A program made the translations under genes and the position numbers. Below, one piece after another: positions 1 through 7,477 of a stretch of 10,982 nucleotides of DNA. Below the pieces are notes generated by a model. It saw only the letters and a list, made by a program, of their open reading frames with translations. It did not search any database and was not told where the DNA came from. The DNA is from an uncultured Phascolarctobacterium sp. (GTDB lineage: Bacteria; Bacillota; Negativicutes; Acidaminococcales; Acidaminococcaceae): assembly GCA_937906915.1 (NCBI GenBank), contig CALCUU010000282.1:1-10982 (forward strand), given 5' to 3'. How positions within the stretch are numbered: the first letter of the stretch is position 1; every line of letters begins with the position of its first letter.

Positions 1-1
1 T

Positions 2-181
2 ACCGTTGGTACTATTGCAGCGAGCGCAGCAGAACACAATATTACTAAAACTGCGTTAATTACTGTGGGTAATTTCCTTGGCTATGAGTATGAACGTAGC
101 GAATTGTACAATCCTACTTATACTCATATGTTCCGTCAAGCAGACCCTAGCAAACTGGATTTGAAACCTGAGGTTAAATAA
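2..181 (+). CDS. cbiF: Cobalt-precorrin-4 C11-methyltransferase, C-terminal end (partial)
   Basis: This open frame runs in from the left edge and stops with TAA at 179-181, giving the last 59 residues. They contain the CbiF/CobM C-terminal signature: a TALITVGNFLG strand, then YERSELYNPTYTHMFR. In the family this is the end of the SAM-dependent methyltransferase that methylates C-11 of (cobalt-)precorrin-4. Full-length members have roughly 250 residues, so about three quarters of the gene, including the SAM-binding N-terminal half, lies upstream. The frame is intact, and only one base separates its stop from the cbiG start codon, so the two genes are surely in one transcript. The cbiF name rather than cobM follows from the neighbouring anaerobic-pathway genes. 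Confidence 0.9.
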   Translation, partial: TVGTIAASAAEHNITKTALITVGNFLGYEYERSELYNPTYTHMFRQADPSKLDLKPEVK

Positions 182-182
182 A

Positions 183-1253
183 ATGCGTGCTGCAGTTTAT
201 TCCTTTTCCCTGCGTGGGGCACAGCTAAGTAAAAAGGTAGGAGCGTTTTTGGAAAGTCTTGGCTACGAAGTTCGTGTGGAAGCTTTGGCAAAATACGCAG
301 AAGAAGCTAATCTTCCTGCCATGGCTGGTAACCACTATCAAGTTACGGAGAAAGCTTTCAAAGATTGCCAAGCAGTTGTGTATGTTGGCTCCGTAGGTAT
401 TGCAGTGCGCTCCATTGCTCCTTACATAAAAAGTAAGCTAGTTGATCCTGCTGTAATTTCCATAGATGAGTGTGGAAATTTTGTAGTTCCTTTAATTTCG
501 GGGCATATTGGTGGAGCCAATGAGTTAGCGAGAGTAATTGCTGCACACATTGGCGGTCAAGCCTGCGTAACTACTGCGACAGATGTCAACGGACTTTTTG
601 CTGTGGACGAGTGGGCTGCCCGAAACAGAATGGTAATCTGCTCCTTGAATGCGGCGAAGGATTTTGCAGGCGCTCTTGTTCATAACGATATTGTTGGTGT
701 GTACAGCGACTTCCCGGTTTTGGAACCCTTACCCCGCAATATGGAGCTTACTTCTGAATTTGGTAAGTACCCTGTGGGAATGGCAGTAACCTTGGATAAA
801 AGCGCAAAGCCTTTTGAAACTACGGTTCTGCTTTTGCCGAAGATTGTTCATCTTGGCATTGGCTGTCGTAAAAATACACCTTTGGAAAATATCGAAGCCT
901 TGGTGCTTGCGGAACTGGAACGTCTCAAAATTGACAAGCGTTCTATCGTTAGCATTGCTTCTGTCGATTTGAAAAAGGACGAGGCTGGTTTGCTAGCCTT
1001 TGCTGAAAAGTATAAATGGCTTACTAAATTTTACAGTGCAGAAGAATTAAGCAAGGTTGAAGGTGATTTTACACCTTCTGATTTTGTGGCGAATGTTGTG
1101 GGCGTAAGCAATGTGTGTGAGCGCAGTGCAGTATTGGCGAGCGGTGGCGGTAAGCTGTTGTTACGCAAAACTTCCCTCAACGGGGTGACCCTTGCCATTG
1201 CTATTGAAGATATTACTTTAGACTTAAATAAAACCGGATTAAAAACTGAGTAA
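183..1253 (+). CDS. cbiG: Cobalt-precorrin-5A hydrolase
   Basis: CbiG opens the delta-lactone ring of cobalt-precorrin-5A and releases the two-carbon fragment as acetaldehyde, a step specific to the anaerobic B12 pathway. The 356-residue product has the family's full layout. A Rossmann-like N-terminal part carries VGSVGIAVRSIAPYI at about 68-82. A conserved core follows, with DECGNF at about 95-100 and SGHIGGAN at about 106-113, then TATD at 131-134. The C-terminal CbiG domain begins with VHLGIGCRKNT at about 222 and includes ASVDLKKDE and a late SGGGKLLL segment. ATG 183 has a GAGGT ribosome site at 170-174, eight bases upstream and inside the end of cbiF. The gene follows cbiF by one base and is followed by cbiH after 15 bases. 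Length and motifs are normal, with no break seen. Confidence 0.96.
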   Translation: MRAAVYSFSLRGAQLSKKVGAFLESLGYEVRVEALAKYAEEANLPAMAGNHYQVTEKAFKDCQAVVYVGSVGIAVRSIAPYIKSKLVDPAVISIDECGNFVVPLISGHIGGANELARVIAAHIGGQACVTTATDVNGLFAVDEWAARNRMVICSLNAAKDFAGALVHNDIVGVYSDFPVLEPLPRNMELTSEFGKYPVGMAVTLDKSAKPFETTVLLLPKIVHLGIGCRKNTPLENIEALVLAELERLKIDKRSIVSIASVDLKKDEAGLLAFAEKYKWLTKFYSAEELSKVEGDFTPSDFVANVVGVSNVCERSAVLASGGGKLLLRKTSLNGVTLAIAIEDITLDLNKTGLKTE

Positions 1254-1268
1254 GGATGGTGCCTTAAT

Positions 1269-2000
1269 ATGGCTAAAATTTTTGTTGTGGGTCTTGGACC
1301 CGGCGGCGTGGAGCAAATGACTAAACGCGCCATTGATGCGTTAAACTCCTGTGATGTAATTGCAGGCTACCACGTATATGTAAATTTAATTAAAGAAGAT
1401 TTTGCTGATAAAAAATTTCTTTCTACGGGTATGCGTAAGGAAGTTGACCGTTGCAAGCTGACTTTGGAAGAAGCATTGAAAGGTCAAACCGTAGCTATGA
1501 TTTCCAGTGGTGATGCAGGCGTTTATGGTATGGCAGGCATTATGTACCAAGTTGCCGCTGACCATCCGGAAGTAGAAATTGAAGTTGTTCCCGGAATTAC
1601 AGCTGCCTGCTCCGGTGCAGCAGTTCTTGGTGCTCCGCTTATCAGTGACTTCTGCCTAATTTCCCTCAGCGATTTGCTTACTCCCTGGGAAAAAATCGAA
1701 AAACGTTTGGACTGCGCTTCTCAAGCAGATTTTTGCATTTGCCTTTATAATCCGTCCAGCATTAAACGCCACGATTATTTACAGCGTGCTTGCGACATTA
1801 TGCTTAAAAACCAACGAGGTGATGTGCCTGCCGGTATTGTGCGTAACATTGGTCGCGAAGGTGAAGCTTACGAAATTACCACTCTCCAAGAGTTGCGTGA
1901 TATGAAAGTTGATATGTTCTCTACCGTAATTATCGGTAACAGTCAAACTCAAGTAATCAATGGTAAGCTGGTAACTCCTCGTGGTTACAGATTGGCATGA
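1269..2000 (+). CDS. cbiH: Cobalt-factor III / precorrin-3B C17-methyltransferase
   Basis: CbiH methylates C-17 of cobalt-factor III with SAM and drives ring contraction. The 243-residue product is a compact tetrapyrrole methylase of normal CbiH length. It has the N-terminal glycine loop VVGLGPGG at about 6-13, the SAM-site segment SSGDAGVYGM at 79-88, VVPGITAACSGAAVLGAPL in mid-protein and the CLYNPSS segment typical of CbiH/CobJ. There is no fused ferredoxin or extra C-terminal domain, as found in some long CbiH variants. The ribosome site is probably AAGGA at 1252-1256, overlapping the cbiG stop, with a rather long spacing of 12 bases. The last four bases overlap the start of cbiJ (ATGA). 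In the anaerobic pathway this step precedes CbiF, so gene order does not follow reaction order here. Confidence 0.95.
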   Translation: MAKIFVVGLGPGGVEQMTKRAIDALNSCDVIAGYHVYVNLIKEDFADKKFLSTGMRKEVDRCKLTLEEALKGQTVAMISSGDAGVYGMAGIMYQVAADHPEVEIEVVPGITAACSGAAVLGAPLISDFCLISLSDLLTPWEKIEKRLDCASQADFCICLYNPSSIKRHDYLQRACDIMLKNQRGDVPAGIVRNIGREGEAYEITTLQELRDMKVDMFSTVIIGNSQTQVINGKLVTPRGYRLA

Positions 2001-2755
2001 AGCCTGTAATTTGGCTGATAGGTGGTACCAGCGAAGGACGTGCCTTGATTAAGGCGTTGGCAAATTTTAATGTAGAACTTTTTGTTTCTGTAGCTACGGA
2101 TTACGGAGCAAAGCTTATCGAAAGGCAAGATAACCTTACGATTTTGGCAGAGCGTATGGATTTGGAAAAGATGCGAGCATTTTTACAGGAACATAAACCT
2201 GCCTGCGTTATTGATGCTACCCATCCTTATGCAACTATCGTTACTGCAACGGTGCAGAAGGCTTGTGCTTTGGAAAAGACAAAATACCTTCGTTTGTTAA
2301 GACCTGTGGGTGAAGCAGGGGACTACATAATCGCCAAAGATTTTTCCGAAGCGGTGGAACTGCTTAATAATTTGGAAGGCAATATTTTTTTGACGACGGG
2401 TAGTAAAAATTTAAAAGACTTTACCGCCGTAGAAAATTACAAGGAGCGTATCGCTCTTAGAGTTCTGCCTATGGAAAGCTCTCTGCAAAGTGCTTTGGAG
2501 CTTGGCTACAAGCCTGCCAACATTGTGTGTATGCAAGGTCCTTTTTCTAAAGAACTGAATGTTGCCACACTGAAAAAATTTAACAGTAAATTTATGGTGA
2601 CCAAGGATTCCGGCGAAGTGGGTGGCTTTTTAGAAAAAGTTACTGCTGCCCAAGAGGCTGGGGCAAAATTGATTGTCATTGGTCGTACGACGGAAGAACA
2701 GGGCGAAAGCTACGAAGAAATTTTAAAATATCTGCGTGATAATTTTGCAGATTAA
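1997..2755 (+). CDS. cbiJ: Cobalt-precorrin-6A reductase
   Basis: CbiJ/CobK reduces the macrocycle of (cobalt-)precorrin-6A using NAD(P)H. The 252-residue protein has the CbiJ signatures: the N-terminal nucleotide-binding loop IGGTSEGR at 8-15, DATHPYA at 73-79, YLRLLRP near residue 100, the LTTGSKNL segment and MQGPFSKELN followed by VTKDSGEVGG. The length is normal. The ATG overlaps the cbiH stop as ATGA, and no good Shine-Dalgarno sequence is visible just before it. Translation therefore probably depends on ribosomes finishing cbiH. The gene is followed by a 54-base gap, the only real spacer in this operon. The anaerobic name cbiJ is chosen over cobK because of cbiG and the cbi-type neighbours. 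Confidence 0.94.
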   Translation: MKPVIWLIGGTSEGRALIKALANFNVELFVSVATDYGAKLIERQDNLTILAERMDLEKMRAFLQEHKPACVIDATHPYATIVTATVQKACALEKTKYLRLLRPVGEAGDYIIAKDFSEAVELLNNLEGNIFLTTGSKNLKDFTAVENYKERIALRVLPMESSLQSALELGYKPANIVCMQGPFSKELNVATLKKFNSKFMVTKDSGEVGGFLEKVTAAQEAGAKLIVIGRTTEEQGESYEEILKYLRDNFAD

Positions 2756-2802
2756 ATATAAGACATATATAAATGAAGAAAAGTGTATGAAGAATAAAGG
2801 AG
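2745..2802 (+). promoter_or_regulatory. Possible weak internal promoter plus strong ribosome site before cbiET
   Basis: This is the only notable spacer between genes (2756-2809). It holds TTGCAG at 2745-2750, 17 bases, then TATAAA at 2768-2773, which resembles a sigma-A promoter with a poor -35 (three of six matches) and a good -10 (five of six). The -35 would lie inside the end of cbiJ. A strong AAAGGAG ribosome site follows at 2796-2802, seven bases before the cbiET start; this part is convincing. No hairpin or T-run resembling a terminator is seen. The promoter is an inference from sequence alone in AT-rich DNA, where chance matches are common. Confidence 0.25.
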
Positions 2803-2809
2803 CAAGGCT

Positions 2810-4021
2810 ATGCTGCAAGTAAACATTGTGGGCATCGGTCCGGGAAATCCGGAATTGTTGACTGCTGCTGCCCGTCAAGCAATAGAAAAAAGTAATATTT
2901 TGATTGGCGATAAGCGAATGTTGGCGGCTTTTGCTGATGAAAATAAAATCATCCATCCAACTATTAAGGTTGCAGAAATTGTAGAGGCAATCCAAAAAGC
3001 AGATGCTATGGACGAGGTTGCCGTACTTGTTTCCGGTGATGTAGGCTTTTTCAGCTTGGCAAAAACCATTAGCGGAAAGCTTCCCCAATGTAACTGCACT
3101 CGTTACTGTGGCATCAGTAGCTTGGTATATTTTGCTTCTAAGCTGGAAATGTCGTGGGACGATGCGAAGATTGTGAGCATGCACGGACGTGAGCAAAAGC
3201 TTGTATCAGCAGTTGCTCAGAATGAAAAGGTTTTTTCCTTGACGGGAGGGGATAATTCTCCCCAAGTGCTGTGCCAAAAATTGTGTGACCACGGTTTAGG
3301 CGACGTAAAGGTTTACGTGGGAGAGAATCTTTCTTATAAGGAAGAAAAAATTACCTGCGCTACTGCGGAAGAAATTAGCAAGCTGGAATTTCCTTCCCTT
3401 TCCGTAATGATGATTATCAACGAAAAGGCAAATGCTTTTGAATATGCGGTGCACGGTTTAGCAGACGAGCTTTTTATGCGTAGCAAGGTTCCTATGACTA
3501 AGCAGGAAGTGCGTAGCGTCTCCATATCTAAATTGCAACCCAAGACAACGGATTTAATTTACGACATTGGTGCGGGAACAGGCTCCTGCTCCATCGAACT
3601 TGCCTTGTTAGCCAGAAAGGGTAAGGTGTACGCTTTCGAGCGTAATCCTGTTGCCGTAGAGCTGCTTGGTAAAAATAAAGAGCTGTTTGCTGTAACCAAT
3701 TTGGAAGTAATTGCAGGAGAAGCTTTAGAAAATATTAAGAAGATGCCTGCGCCCGATTGTGTTTTCGTGGGTGGCAGTGGCGGTGACCTGTGTGAAATGC
3801 TGGATATTATTTACAGCAAGAACAGTGCTTGTCGTGTAGTGATGAATGCTATTACCATTGAAACTTTGGCGGAGGTTACTGCCTACTACAACGCTCGCAA
3901 AGATTACGAATTAGAAGTAGTAAATGTATTTGCGGCACGTAGTAAGAAATTAGGAAACTACAATCTTATGATGGCGCAAAATCCTGTGTATGTAATGACC
4001 GCTTTAAAAAAGGAAGATTAA
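2810..4021 (+). CDS. cbiET: Cobalt-precorrin-6B/7 C5,C15-methyltransferase and C12 decarboxylase (CbiE-CbiT fusion)
   Basis: This 403-residue protein joins two enzymes that are separate genes in Salmonella, as in CobL of aerobic producers. Residues 1 to about 205 are the CbiE tetrapyrrole methylase, with VNIVGIGPGNPELLT at the start, SGDVGFF near residue 75 and the GISS segment near 100. Residues from about 215 are CbiT, a class I SAM methyltransferase: MRSKVPMTKQEVR, then the SAM loop DIGAGTG at 252-258, an acidic strand end in AFERNP, and FVGGSGGDL. CbiT methylates C-15 and decarboxylates the C-12 acetate; CbiE methylates C-5. The ATG has a strong AAAGGAG site seven bases upstream. One base separates its stop from the cbiA start. 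Both domains look complete. Confidence 0.95.
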   Translation: MLQVNIVGIGPGNPELLTAAARQAIEKSNILIGDKRMLAAFADENKIIHPTIKVAEIVEAIQKADAMDEVAVLVSGDVGFFSLAKTISGKLPQCNCTRYCGISSLVYFASKLEMSWDDAKIVSMHGREQKLVSAVAQNEKVFSLTGGDNSPQVLCQKLCDHGLGDVKVYVGENLSYKEEKITCATAEEISKLEFPSLSVMMIINEKANAFEYAVHGLADELFMRSKVPMTKQEVRSVSISKLQPKTTDLIYDIGAGTGSCSIELALLARKGKVYAFERNPVAVELLGKNKELFAVTNLEVIAGEALENIKKMPAPDCVFVGGSGGDLCEMLDIIYSKNSACRVVMNAITIETLAEVTAYYNARKDYELEVVNVFAARSKKLGNYNLMMAQNPVYVMTALKKED

Positions 4022-4022
4022 C

Positions 4023-5384
4023 ATGGCTGAAATGAAGATGCCTCGCTTTATGATTAGCGCAACTGGAAGTGGTTGCGGTAAAACAACAATTACCTGCGGA
4101 ATTTTAAAAGCCTTGATGAACAGAGGCTTGAAGGTTGCTGCCTTTAAATCCGGACCTGATTATATTGACCCAATGTTTCACTCTAAGGTTATAGGGGCAA
4201 AGTCCCGTAATCTTGACGTGTTTATGCTTGGTAAGGAAACAGTAAAATATTTGGCGACGAAGAACGCTTGTGATGTAGATGTTTCCGTTTTTGAAGGAGC
4301 TATGGGTTTTTATGACGGTATGGGTAAAACAGCAGAGGCAAGCGCTTATGATTTGGCTTGTACCTGTGACGTTCCTGTTATCTTGATTGTCAATGGTAAG
4401 GGAGCTGCCTTATCAATCGCAGCACAGATAAAAGGCTTTAAAGAATTTCGTCAGGATAGTCATATAGTGGGTGCCATCTTAAATAATGTTAATCCTATGA
4501 GCTACGCTTATTATAAGGACGTAGTTGAAAAAGAAAGTGGCGTTAAACTTTTAGGCTACTTCCCCGTACTGCAAGGTTGCAATTTTGAAAGCCGTCACCT
4601 TGGTTTGATAACTGCTGAAGAAATTGGTGACCTGCAAACCATTGTGGATAAACTTGCTCTGCAAGCAGAAAAGTCTCTTGATTTAGATGGACTTTTAGAA
4701 ATTGGGACGAAGGCTTCTGATTTAGAGTACATTCCTCAAAAAATAGAACCTCTTGGCAAAGTAAAACTTGCCATTGGGCAGGATAAAGCTTTTTGCTTCT
4801 ACTATCAAGATGCTTTGGACCTGCTTACGGAATTGGGAGCGGAGCTTGTACCCTTTAGTCCTCTTGTTGATAAGCACTTACCTCAATGTGACGGACTTGT
4901 TCTTGGTGGCGGTTATCCTGAGTTGTACGCCAAGGAACTTGCTGAAAACGTAACACTGCTTTCTGAAATTAAAGGTTCTTTGCAAAATGGCTTGCCCTGT
5001 TTTGCTGAATGTGGTGGCTTTATGTATTTACTGGAGCGTTATGTTGAGGAAGGTACTGTTTATAAATGGGTAGGAGCAGTTCAAGGTGAAACTGCTATGA
5101 CCCAAAAGCTTACTCGCTTTGGCTACGTGAAGCTTACGGCGCAGGAGAACAATGTTCTGTGCAAAGCAGGGGAGCAGATTAACGGACACGAGTTCCATTA
5201 TTCGGATAGTAGTAATAATGGTACAGGCTTTTTGGCGCAGAAGGCTTCCGGTAAGGGTGAGTGGAGTTGCGCCAATGTGAGCGACACATTGTACGCAGGC
5301 TATCCCCATATTCATTTGTGGGGCAATGTAGATTTTGCCCGTAATTTTATTAAGGCTTGCGTGGCTTACGCTGCTAAAAAATAG
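4023..5384 (+). CDS. cbiA: Cobyrinate a,c-diamide synthase (glutamine-hydrolysing)
   Basis: CbiA uses ATP and glutamine to amidate the a and c acetate side chains of cobyrinate. The 453-residue product has the expected two parts. The N-terminal dethiobiotin-synthetase-like ATPase domain has the P-loop GSGCGKTT at 15-22 and FKSGPDYIDPMFH at about 43-55. The C-terminal class I glutaminase-like domain has LVLGGGYPE, the nucleophile Cys330 in AECGGFMYL, and the late HIHLWGN segment (histidines 429 and 431). It reads as CbiA rather than CbiP because of the SGPDYIDP motif and the length. The ribosome site AGGAAG at 4011-4016 is six bases before the ATG. The gene starts one base after cbiET and is followed by cbiB after a 20-base gap. 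Confidence 0.97.
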   Translation: MAEMKMPRFMISATGSGCGKTTITCGILKALMNRGLKVAAFKSGPDYIDPMFHSKVIGAKSRNLDVFMLGKETVKYLATKNACDVDVSVFEGAMGFYDGMGKTAEASAYDLACTCDVPVILIVNGKGAALSIAAQIKGFKEFRQDSHIVGAILNNVNPMSYAYYKDVVEKESGVKLLGYFPVLQGCNFESRHLGLITAEEIGDLQTIVDKLALQAEKSLDLDGLLEIGTKASDLEYIPQKIEPLGKVKLAIGQDKAFCFYYQDALDLLTELGAELVPFSPLVDKHLPQCDGLVLGGGYPELYAKELAENVTLLSEIKGSLQNGLPCFAECGGFMYLLERYVEEGTVYKWVGAVQGETAMTQKLTRFGYVKLTAQENNVLCKAGEQINGHEFHYSDSSNNGTGFLAQKASGKGEWSCANVSDTLYAGYPHIHLWGNVDFARNFIKACVAYAAKK

Positions 5385-5393
5385 ATTTGTTTT

Positions 5394-5400
5394 AGGTGAT
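5394..5400 (+). promoter_or_regulatory. Ribosome binding site that sets the cbiB start
   Basis: AGGTGAT matches the 3' end of 16S rRNA over seven bases (the extended AGGAGGTGAT consensus) and lies four bases before ATG 5405. An in-frame GTG at 5396 sits inside this element, so it is better read as part of the ribosome site than as a start codon. Confidence 0.7.
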
Positions 5401-5404
5401 ACTT

Positions 5405-6373
5405 ATGATGACCTTGATTGCCATTGTGGCAGGCTTCATTTTAGATTTAATATTTGGTGACCCTCATAGCTTGCCCCATCCCATTTGCCTTATTGGTAAT
5501 TTGATTAGCTTTTTGGAACGCAACCTGCGGAAAATTTTTGGCTTTAGTAATAATGGCTTGCTTTTTGGCGGTGGAGTACTGGTGCTTATAGTAATCAGTA
5601 CTTGCTTTGCGCTTCCTTATGCCCTGCTCTATTTGGCAGGAATGGTTAATCCGTGGCTTGCTTTTGCTTTGGAAACTTTGATGTTCTACCAAATTTTCGC
5701 CACCAAATGCTTACGGGACGAAAGCATGAAGGTGTATTACGCTTTGCAAAAGGGAGATTTAGATGAAGCTCGTTTGATGCTGTCTTGGATTGTTGGTCGT
5801 GATACCAAGAACCTTACGGAAGCAGAGGTTACTAAGGGCGCGGTGGAAACCATTGCGGAAAATACTGCTGATGGAATTATTGCTCCCATGTTTTATATGT
5901 TCCTTGGTGGTGCGCCGTTGGCATTTTTGTATAAGGGTATCAACACCATGGATTCCATGGTTGGGTATAAGAACGAGAAGTATCTATATTTTGGACGTTG
6001 CGCTGCCAAATTAGATGACGTGGCAAATTTTATCCCTGCCCGCATTACAGGATTGTTAATGATTGGGGCAGCCTACTTCTTAAATTTAGATGTTCAAGGT
6101 GCGTGGAAAACTTTTTGGCGAGATAGGTATAACCATTTAAGTCCCAATTCTGCCATGACGGAATCAGTTGCTGCCGGTGCATTGAACATTCAGCTTGGCG
6201 GTGGACATTTCTATTTTGGCAAGTGGGTTCATAAGGATACCATTGGTGATGATATTCGACCAGTGAAAGCAGAGGATATTGTTGCTACTAACAATCTGCT
6301 GTATATGACAGCGGTACTTAGTTTAATTTTGTTTACGTTGATTTATTTATTAAGGATTTTTCCAATCACTTGA
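5405..6373 (+). CDS. cbiB: Adenosylcobinamide-phosphate synthase (membrane protein)
   Basis: CbiB is an integral membrane enzyme that joins adenosylcobyric acid to aminopropanol phosphate, closing the nucleotide-loop arm. From ATG 5405 the product has 322 residues, normal for the family. It opens with a hydrophobic helix ending in LDLIFGDP, the family's N-terminal mark. A second hydrophobic stretch follows near 45-90. The conserved core is GRDTKNLTEAEV, then VETIAENTADGIIAPMFY and MDSMVGYKN. A further helix follows the ARITG segment, and a terminal helix precedes the stop. The in-frame GTG at 5396 lies inside the Shine-Dalgarno sequence and is rejected as start; ATG 5408 is a possible alternative. 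The product of the next gene, cobD, makes the phosphorylated aminopropanol that CbiB consumes. Confidence 0.94.
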   Translation: MMTLIAIVAGFILDLIFGDPHSLPHPICLIGNLISFLERNLRKIFGFSNNGLLFGGGVLVLIVISTCFALPYALLYLAGMVNPWLAFALETLMFYQIFATKCLRDESMKVYYALQKGDLDEARLMLSWIVGRDTKNLTEAEVTKGAVETIAENTADGIIAPMFYMFLGGAPLAFLYKGINTMDSMVGYKNEKYLYFGRCAAKLDDVANFIPARITGLLMIGAAYFLNLDVQGAWKTFWRDRYNHLSPNSAMTESVAAGALNIQLGGGHFYFGKWVHKDTIGDDIRPVKAEDIVATNNLLYMTAVLSLILFTLIYLLRIFPIT

Positions 6374-6377
6374 TGAA

Positions 6378-6384
6378 AGGTGAT
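6378..6384 (+). promoter_or_regulatory. Ribosome binding site that sets the cobD start
   Basis: AGGTGAT lies four bases before ATG 6389, exactly the same element and spacing as before cbiB. An in-frame GTG at 6380 is inside it and would add three residues (MID) that the family does not need. ATG 6389 is therefore preferred. Confidence 0.7.
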
Positions 6385-6388
6385 AGAT

Positions 6389-7477
6389 ATGTATAAGTAT
6401 GAGCATGGTGGAGATGTTTATAGCAGTAAAACTACAGCCGCTGGAAAGCCGTATATAGATTTTTCTGCTAACATCAATCCTTTGGGATTACCTCTTGGTG
6501 TAAAAGAAGCAGTGAAGTCTGCACTAAAAAATTGTGTAAATTATCCTGATCCCTTTTGCCGAGAGCTGCGTGCTGCTACGGCAAATTATTTACGGGTTGC
6601 AGAAGAAAATATTTTCTTTGGTAATGGTGCGGCAGATGTGCTTTTTCGTTTGGCGTTGGCGTTGAAGCCCAAGAAAGCTTTGCTTTTGGCACCTACATTT
6701 GCCGATTACGAAAAGGCTTTACGTTCTGTGGACTGCAAAATAAATTACTATGACCTGCACCCGCAAAGAGATTTTAAGATTGGGAAGAGCATTTTGCGTG
6801 CCATCACTTCCACTACGGATATGGTTGTTATTTGCAATCCTAATAATCCAACAGGACAGCTTACAGATAGAGAGCTTCTGTTAAAAATTCTTAATAAATG
6901 TGTCGAAGTAAATGCAAGGCTTTTGATTGACGAATGCTTTATGGACTTTGTAGATGATGATAAGGCTTTCAGTATGCGTGATTTGCTGGAACAATATCCA
7001 AATCTTATTATTCTCAAGGCATTTACTAAAACTTTTGCCATGCCTGGTATTCGCTTAGGCTATTGTCTAAGCGGTGACCAAAAGCTTCACGAAAAATTAC
7101 ATCAGTGCGGTCAAGACTGGAGCGTTTCCTGTTTGGCACAGGAGGCTGGCAAGGCAGCGTTGCAGGAGCAGTATTATTTGCGTGCATCTTTTATGCTCGT
7201 TAAGGAAGAAAGACAATATCTGAGCAATCAACTGCGTGGTTTAGGTGCAGAGGTTTATGGGTCAGAAGCGAATTATATTTTCTTCAAGATGGAGCGAGTA
7301 AAAAATTTAGATGTTTTATTACGGGAGCAGGGATATTTGATTCGTTCCTGTGCCAATTATCATAATTTGAATGAAGACTATTATCGCATTGCGGTTAAGA
7401 CAAGGGTTTTAAACCGCGGTTTGATTAAAGCAATTAAGGAAGTAAAGAAAAATGCGCTCTTTGCTGGTAATTATTGA
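6389..7477 (+). CDS. cobD: L-threonine-O-3-phosphate decarboxylase
   Basis: This is the Salmonella-type CobD, a PLP enzyme that decarboxylates L-threonine phosphate to (R)-1-amino-2-propanol phosphate, the linker used by CbiB. It is unrelated to the aerobic-pathway CobD, which is CbiB. The 362-residue product starts MYKYEHGGDVY, followed by YIDFSANINPLGLP, the typical CobD opening. It has the fold-type I aminotransferase marks CNPNNPTGQ near residue 149 and LLIDECFMDF, and the PLP lysine K214 in FTKTFAMPGIRLGY. The last 26 bases overlap the next gene in another frame, so the two are probably translationally coupled. No L-threonine kinase of the PduX (GHMP) type is visible in the window. Because histidinol-phosphate aminotransferases look similar, the call also rests on the HGG/SANINPLG start and on the operon. 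Confidence 0.93.
   Translation: MYKYEHGGDVYSSKTTAAGKPYIDFSANINPLGLPLGVKEAVKSALKNCVNYPDPFCRELRAATANYLRVAEENIFFGNGAADVLFRLALALKPKKALLLAPTFADYEKALRSVDCKINYYDLHPQRDFKIGKSILRAITSTTDMVVICNPNNPTGQLTDRELLLKILNKCVEVNARLLIDECFMDFVDDDKAFSMRDLLEQYPNLIILKAFTKTFAMPGIRLGYCLSGDQKLHEKLHQCGQDWSVSCLAQEAGKAALQEQYYLRASFMLVKEERQYLSNQLRGLGAEVYGSEANYIFFKMERVKNLDVLLREQGYLIRSCANYHNLNEDYYRIAVKTRVLNRGLIKAIKEVKKNALFAGNY

Noticed and set aside
2773..2790. Five-codon leader peptide (ATG to TGA) before cbiET
   Set aside because: Such mini-frames are expected by chance in AT-rich spacers; no ribosome site and no paired hairpins suggesting attenuation.
2723..3196. Minus-strand open frame of 157 codons over the start of cbiET
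   Set aside because: It lies opposite a clear cbiET reading frame, shows no recognisable motif and is rich in residues typical of antisense readings of AT-rich genes.
4768..4953. Plus-strand 61-codon frame inside cbiA
   Set aside because: It lies in another frame within the well-conserved link between the two CbiA domains; no ribosome site or motif of its own.
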